Of a DNA stretch of 64,000 nt, positions 59,425-64,000 are shown one piece after another. Source of the stretch: Chrysemys picta bellii (taxonomy: Eukaryota > Chordata > Testudines > Emydidae); NCBI RefSeq assembly GCF_011386835.1, contig NC_088799.1:72125302-72189301 (forward strand). The letters run 5' to 3'. The notes under the pieces were generated by a model. That model searched no databases and was not told the DNA's origin. It worked only from the letters and a program-made list of their open reading frames with translations. The position numbers were made by a program, and so were the translations under genes. The number at the start of each line of letters is the position of its first letter. Within the stretch, counting starts at the first letter, position 1.

Positions 59425-59714
59425 TGAGGATATGTCTGCACTGTGGGGAAAAAAGACCTATGGCAGCAAGCCTAAGACGCCCAGTCAACTGACTTTGGGC
59501 TCACAGAGCTTGTGCTAAGCAGTTAAAAATAAGCAGTATAGATATACTCACTTGGGCTGGAGCCTAGGCTCTGAGAACCACCTCCTTCTCTGTGGGAGCC
59601 TGCGCTCGAATGCCTATGTCGCAATTTTTAGTTCCTCAGCTAAACACAAGTCAGTTGACTAGGCTCTGAGACTCACTGCAGCTGGTTGTTTTTGCAGTGT
59701 AGACATACCTCAGT
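59425..59714. mobile_element. Miniature inverted-repeat element, about 290 bp
   Basis: Left end 'gaggatatgtctgcactg', right end 'cagtgtagacatacctc', inverted partners. Inner matches such as 'agtcaactgact' (59482) and 'cagttgact' (59651) continue the inverted pairing. No coding content. Same 'gtctacact' end style as 34231-35303 and 40378-40663. Confidence 0.7.
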
Positions 59715-62700
59715 TCTACTGTAATGTAAATAAGTAATGATAATGGAGTCGGTGGGAGTTGTGGGTGTTAAGCGCCAATGAAAACCATACTACTTTTATT
59801 TCAATGTCTAATTATGGATTTGGAGCACTAACTTCGGGCACCCAAGTTTAGAAACTCTGGGCCATTTTGCCTTATGTTTTCTCTCCCTATGAGGTGACAA
59901 TTTTGTAAATTGTTTTTAAGAAGACAGCTGTTCCCCTTCCATTTCCTGCTTTTTAGTCAAAGCAACTCTTTTCAGTGCCTCGCTTTTTATTTTAGTTGTG
60001 TTGCTTATAGAAGTTATCCCCTTTTATATTAATCACCTGTTTGTGGAGGGAAATAGCAGCCTGAAGGGTGGATCATTAATCAGGACAAACAAAGATGTTA
60101 GAAAAAGGCATAAAAAAGGATGGGACCCCATTATGACAGACAGTTGTGACAGTACACTGAATCCATCTCACAGTGAAGCAAACTGACAAATATGCATACA
60201 TTACTACAAACCAATACTACTACTAATCTAGTCTAGACACAGAATAACCTACCAGTACAAAATATTAAAAAAACAAACAAAAAAACCCAACCCTGCATTT
60301 TACCCATGGATGTTATTCCTTTGTATTGATGTCTGATATGTGTATGTCACTGACTCAAACTAAAACAACAAGTAAGTTTAAAATTGATGATTACAGCTCT
60401 GGAAATTGCTGTTTAATTCCTTCAAAGCCTCTTTACATTCTACATTTCTCTAGCACTGTTTGCAGTAGAGATATCTTTGAAGATCTTTGAACTGGAACTA
60501 TGGGCAAGTTCAAAAGAAGGCAGCTGTATCAGTGAAATCTGAATGCAATATTACTCCATTTTGGTCTGAAGTTATATCCCTTCATTTTCAAATCATTGCA
60601 TGGGGTTTTAAGTGTTTACATGAATAAGAGTCACGTGGCTACATCCAGGTACACTGCTTTGAAATTGTAGGGGTGTAAATCCATTACTCATCCTACACTG
60701 TAGTGAAATATTCAGGCCAGAGTGGTGGTTATTTTTTCTGTTTTCTTTCATAGTCTTAGAATTCTGAAGGAATTTGAGTCCTTCTGTGTAGATTAAATTT
60801 CTGCAATTAATGTCTTTATCAGGTTAGGATATGACAATTGTGAGTATTCCATGTAGTTTGCCCCCCAATAAAGGGATTAGTGAAAATGGTGTTAGTGAAT
60901 AAATACAAACTTGGTGTGATTAAACTGGTAGTTTCATAAATTGGGAACATAATCTCTTTGACGGGTGAGTTCCTTGAATAATTTCCATAAAGGTTATTGG
61001 TTCAGAATTTATTCTTAGTTATTAGTGGCAGGAAAAAAAAAAACACTGATTTTGTTTGGGGCCAGATTGTGATCCCCTTACTTAGACAGAGTAGTACCTT
61101 ACTCCAAAAGAAGTCCCATTGACTTCAATGTAGTATTCAATGTGAGAAAGGGTTATACAATCTGACCTTTAGCAATCTTCTTCTTAGTTCAGCAATAAGG
61201 TTGGATTTATAAGCATTATCAGTTTCTTTGCTGGATATTAGAGATGGGTCCAAATTACAAAGTTCAGATCCAACATTCTCCAAAGTCTGGGGTTTTTGGA
61301 TGTTAGACTTTGGTTTGACCCATATTCCTCCTGTGAACTAATATTCTTTTCCAATCTAAAGTATACTTTATTAGTCTTTTTCACCTGGATCCTCAAAACA
61401 GAGGGTGAATTTTTTTTCTCAGTTACAATAGTATAAAAACAGTAAATCTACTGGAATTGCTGCAGATTTACACAGTTATTACTGTGATCAGAATTTGACT
61501 TTGGGACTGAATAGTTTTTAAAAACAACTTCATGGCCTTTACTGATTTATACCATAGATGTGCTTTAAAATGGGCCATCTACATCTTAGCTATAGTTTGA
61601 CATATCTGCTCTACTCAGAATGCCTTAATAATGGGTTAAACTATTTAATAGGGATTGGCCCTCTTCAGTAAGCCACAGCCTTCTAGGTGTAGTTCATAGG
61701 CAGATTGTGCCCCGAGAAGGCATAACATTTCCCAGTGCTCCTTGAAGCACAGTTGAGCATCTCTTAAGAGGGTGCTGCCTGCTCCCTCCTTGGTGTCTGG
61801 CCTGTTCTGCCAAGTCCATCTCTCCTCCCCAGCCCTCTTTGCCCCCATTTTGGTGGCTAGCCCCTCGGGGAGGGAGCTGCAGCTCCTTGACCCCTACATG
61901 GAAAATAAAGGTGTGTGAGATTTAATTGTGCCTTCCTCACCAATGTAAACTTTTGCAAGTGTCAGCCAAAATTTAGCCCAGTATTTCTGACTAAGGTGTT
62001 ATATTTGGTTCTGGATCTGGGGAAGGGGGTACCCTATCAAATGCCAACAGTGGACCTTGACTCTAGTGTTCTGTTTTTCTAATCTCTGTGAAAAGTGTGT
62101 TTGTGTGGGGTGGGAGAGAGGTTGGAATTGGGATCTGTGATGAATTTCTGACCTGAAAATTTTGTCCTTTTTTAAAATTTCTTTTATTATTGTCAATTAG
62201 AACTGAAGTCGCACTGAGCCAAATTCATGTCTGGTGTAACACTATTGATTTCAGTTGAATTAGACCTGGGATGGATTTTGTCCCTTTGCTTTTACAATTA
62301 AGTTCACACCATAAACATTTCATTTTCCACAATTTAAAGAAGCACTATGATGTTAAAGATAGGAATTAAAAAAATCATTCTTTTAAGGATCAGAAAATAA
62401 ATGTTAAGTCCATGCAAGATGTATAGAGAACATGCTTGCTTAACTTTTTTCAGCAACCTTAGCCAAATCAAAACACAAGCAGCACCAACTCAGTGTTTTT
62501 ATTTTTAAATTACTCTGGGCAAATCTGAGATAGAGGGCACCAGCAATTTGTCAGTATCCCTGAGCAAGCCTAATTGTTCACCACACCTAGAAACATCAGG
62601 GCAAGGACAAAAAGCATCCACTCAAAGGACCCCAAATAGCTTTTCCATGTACTCGCAAGCTACAGTGCTGCACACTGAATGTTGCTTAGCTCTGAGATGC

Positions 62701-62948
62701 TGTATGTTTTAATAAACATCTTATATACAAAGGCTAGAGGTCACAGCCATTACGACAGCTAAACAAAAATTAACTTCATTGTACACCATATTTCACAGCA
62801 GCTTAATATAAGCAGTGCAGAAATATACTAAGAAGCACCTGAGTCTCTGCTCCATCTCATTAGGTAGGGTCAGCACTGAGGTCAGTCCAGCCACATGAGG
62901 CCATACCGCTGTACCTTAGTTCCATAGAAAACTCCCTGTGTGGTGAGA
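59715..62948. other. Unique sequence
   Basis: No gene recognised over 3.2 kb. 61062-61150 and 62215-62290 carry the 'cccattgacttcaatg' block of the short palindromic repeat family. Confidence 0.45.
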
Positions 62949-63045
62949 ATAGAATCATAGGACTGGAAGAGACCTCAAGAGGTCATTTAGTCCAGTCCCC
63001 TGCACTAATGGCAGGGCTAAGTATTATCTAGAATAGATTAGAGGG
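62949..63045 (-). mobile_element. CR1 3' end fragment
   Basis: On + it reads 'agaatcataggactggaaga' followed by 'gacctcaagaggtca' and 'tagtccagtcccctgca', the inverted form of the CR1 3' UTR seen at about 32970-33045. Strong 5' truncation. Confidence 0.85.
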
Positions 63046-64000
63046 ATACTGGTGAATAGGAAGCACCTGAGAGATCCTACTGTTATAAGGTAGTGTCGAA
63101 GTTCTGGCACAACACAAGATGGAGCACTTATTGCTACTCCTTCCAGTAGGAGCAGTGTTCTGTCCTACCTACTGCCAGCAGTAAACAATCTGTCTGGCAG
63201 GGGACCAAGATACTTATTCCTTCTTAGTGAATATATGGTTACAGCACTGGCACACTACTCGAGCATAGAGTCCTGGTCTTTCCAAATTCCACTTGGATTC
63301 TAAGGAGTTCATCTGCAGGGCAGGAAATCCCCTGCATAACTGATGAAATGCTAAGGATTTACTGCATGCTTATCTTTGCACAATGTGGGGTAGGACTTGG
63401 CTCTTAACTGAGTTTCACCTTAAACTGACATTTTAACTGAATCGTATACACAAATAAAATTATGCTGCTGTTAATTATAAGCAATGGATGTACATTTACT
63501 CTCAATGTAACCTGTCATTGAAATAAAGAGCAATGGGAATGATTAAATCTGTATACTGGCAATGGTGGGAAGAGAATTGTTTACACATGGTGGATAATTT
63601 CTCTCACTCGTGGTTTTCAGTGCTTTAGAATGGGAATCATTTGAAATGTTGGGCATCCTCATTTCTTCTGATATTTGAAACCTACAAAGTTTGCAACAGA
63701 AATGGAGCCCAACAAAAGCCTTAGGGCCTAATTCTCCTCTCTCTTATGCTGATGTAGATCGAGAGTAACTCCGCTGAGTTAAACAGGGGAAAATCTGTGA
63801 GGAGAATCAAACCTTTGTGGGTCTGCGACGGTGTTGACGTCACTAGGCCTCACCCTAGGTAACTCGGGAGGGTGGAAGGCCAAAAAGTGTCAATGAAGCC
63901 TTCCTGCACTAGGCCTAAGTGAACCAAACTCTATCCTTCCATGTTTAAACTCTAATCAACCTCAAAAGCCAGGTGCAATTGGAATATGTAAGCAACCAGT
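63046..64000. other. Unique sequence to the window end
   Basis: No gene recognised. 63723-63812 has the inverted pair 'cctaattctcctctct' and 'gaggagaatcaaacc' of the short palindromic repeat family. Confidence 0.45.

Noticed and set aside
1..64000. Bacterial-type systems (operons, CRISPR, toxin-antitoxin, phage)
   Set aside because: Low coding density, LINE/SINE/ERV content, splice-like signals and microsatellites all indicate a vertebrate genome; tandem arrays here are minisatellites without spacer structure.

Overview
This is a eukaryotic, non-coding, repeat-rich window. The mix of repeats points to a sauropsid reptile, most likely a turtle (Testudines): several CR1 LINEs whose ORF1 carries zinc-finger-like and esterase-like parts, a tRNA-headed SINE with a CR1-like tail, Penelope-like elements with a GIY-YIG domain, many short hAT-type elements, old MIR-like SINEs, and a gammaretrovirus-like endogenous retrovirus. 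This is judged from the sequence and from general knowledge of the families; no database search was run. There are no operons, CRISPR arrays, tRNA or rRNA genes that I can support. I see no complete host gene. The best host-gene candidate is one 88-bp exon-like segment at 39007-39094.

Layout. 1-1136: mostly unique sequence. 1137-5871: a nearly full-length CR1 on the minus strand, with a 5' UTR containing repeated promoter-like sequence, a broken ORF1 and a broken ORF2; a 288-bp hAT-type element with an 8-bp target duplication sits in its reverse-transcriptase region. 5911-7522: a Penelope-like element whose reverse-transcriptase half is inverted relative to its GIY-YIG half. 7560-8171 and 9470-10650: two probable solo LTRs. 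Between them lies a CR1 3' end carrying a nested SINE and a 650-bp hAT-type element. 11449-19179: an LTR-LTR endogenous retrovirus with remnants of gag matrix, integrase C-terminus and env, no recognisable protease or reverse transcriptase, and a GC-rich 518-bp hAT-type element inside its 3' LTR.

19180-25440 is mostly unique sequence with old SINE fragments. 25445-28213: a decayed CR1 (+) carrying a 123-bp hAT-type element. 28214-47030: mostly unique sequence with MIR fragments, a short CR1 (32486-33052), several terminal-inverted-repeat elements, the candidate exon, and a palindromic Penelope 3' fragment. 47030-53066: a three-layer nest. An older CR1 was split by a 935-bp LTR-like element with a coding-phase 39-bp tandem repeat, and also by a younger CR1 whose ORF2 fragment is open for 886 codons except for one TAG. 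53067-64000: mostly unique sequence, with a second palindromic Penelope fragment, a perfectly placed palindromic hAT-type element at 58990-59336, and small repeats.

The genes here do not work together as a pathway. The window records sequential transposition into one another's copies, and its main value is several clean insertion footprints (target duplications of 5, 6, 8, 10 and 12 bp) that allow the order of events to be read directly.
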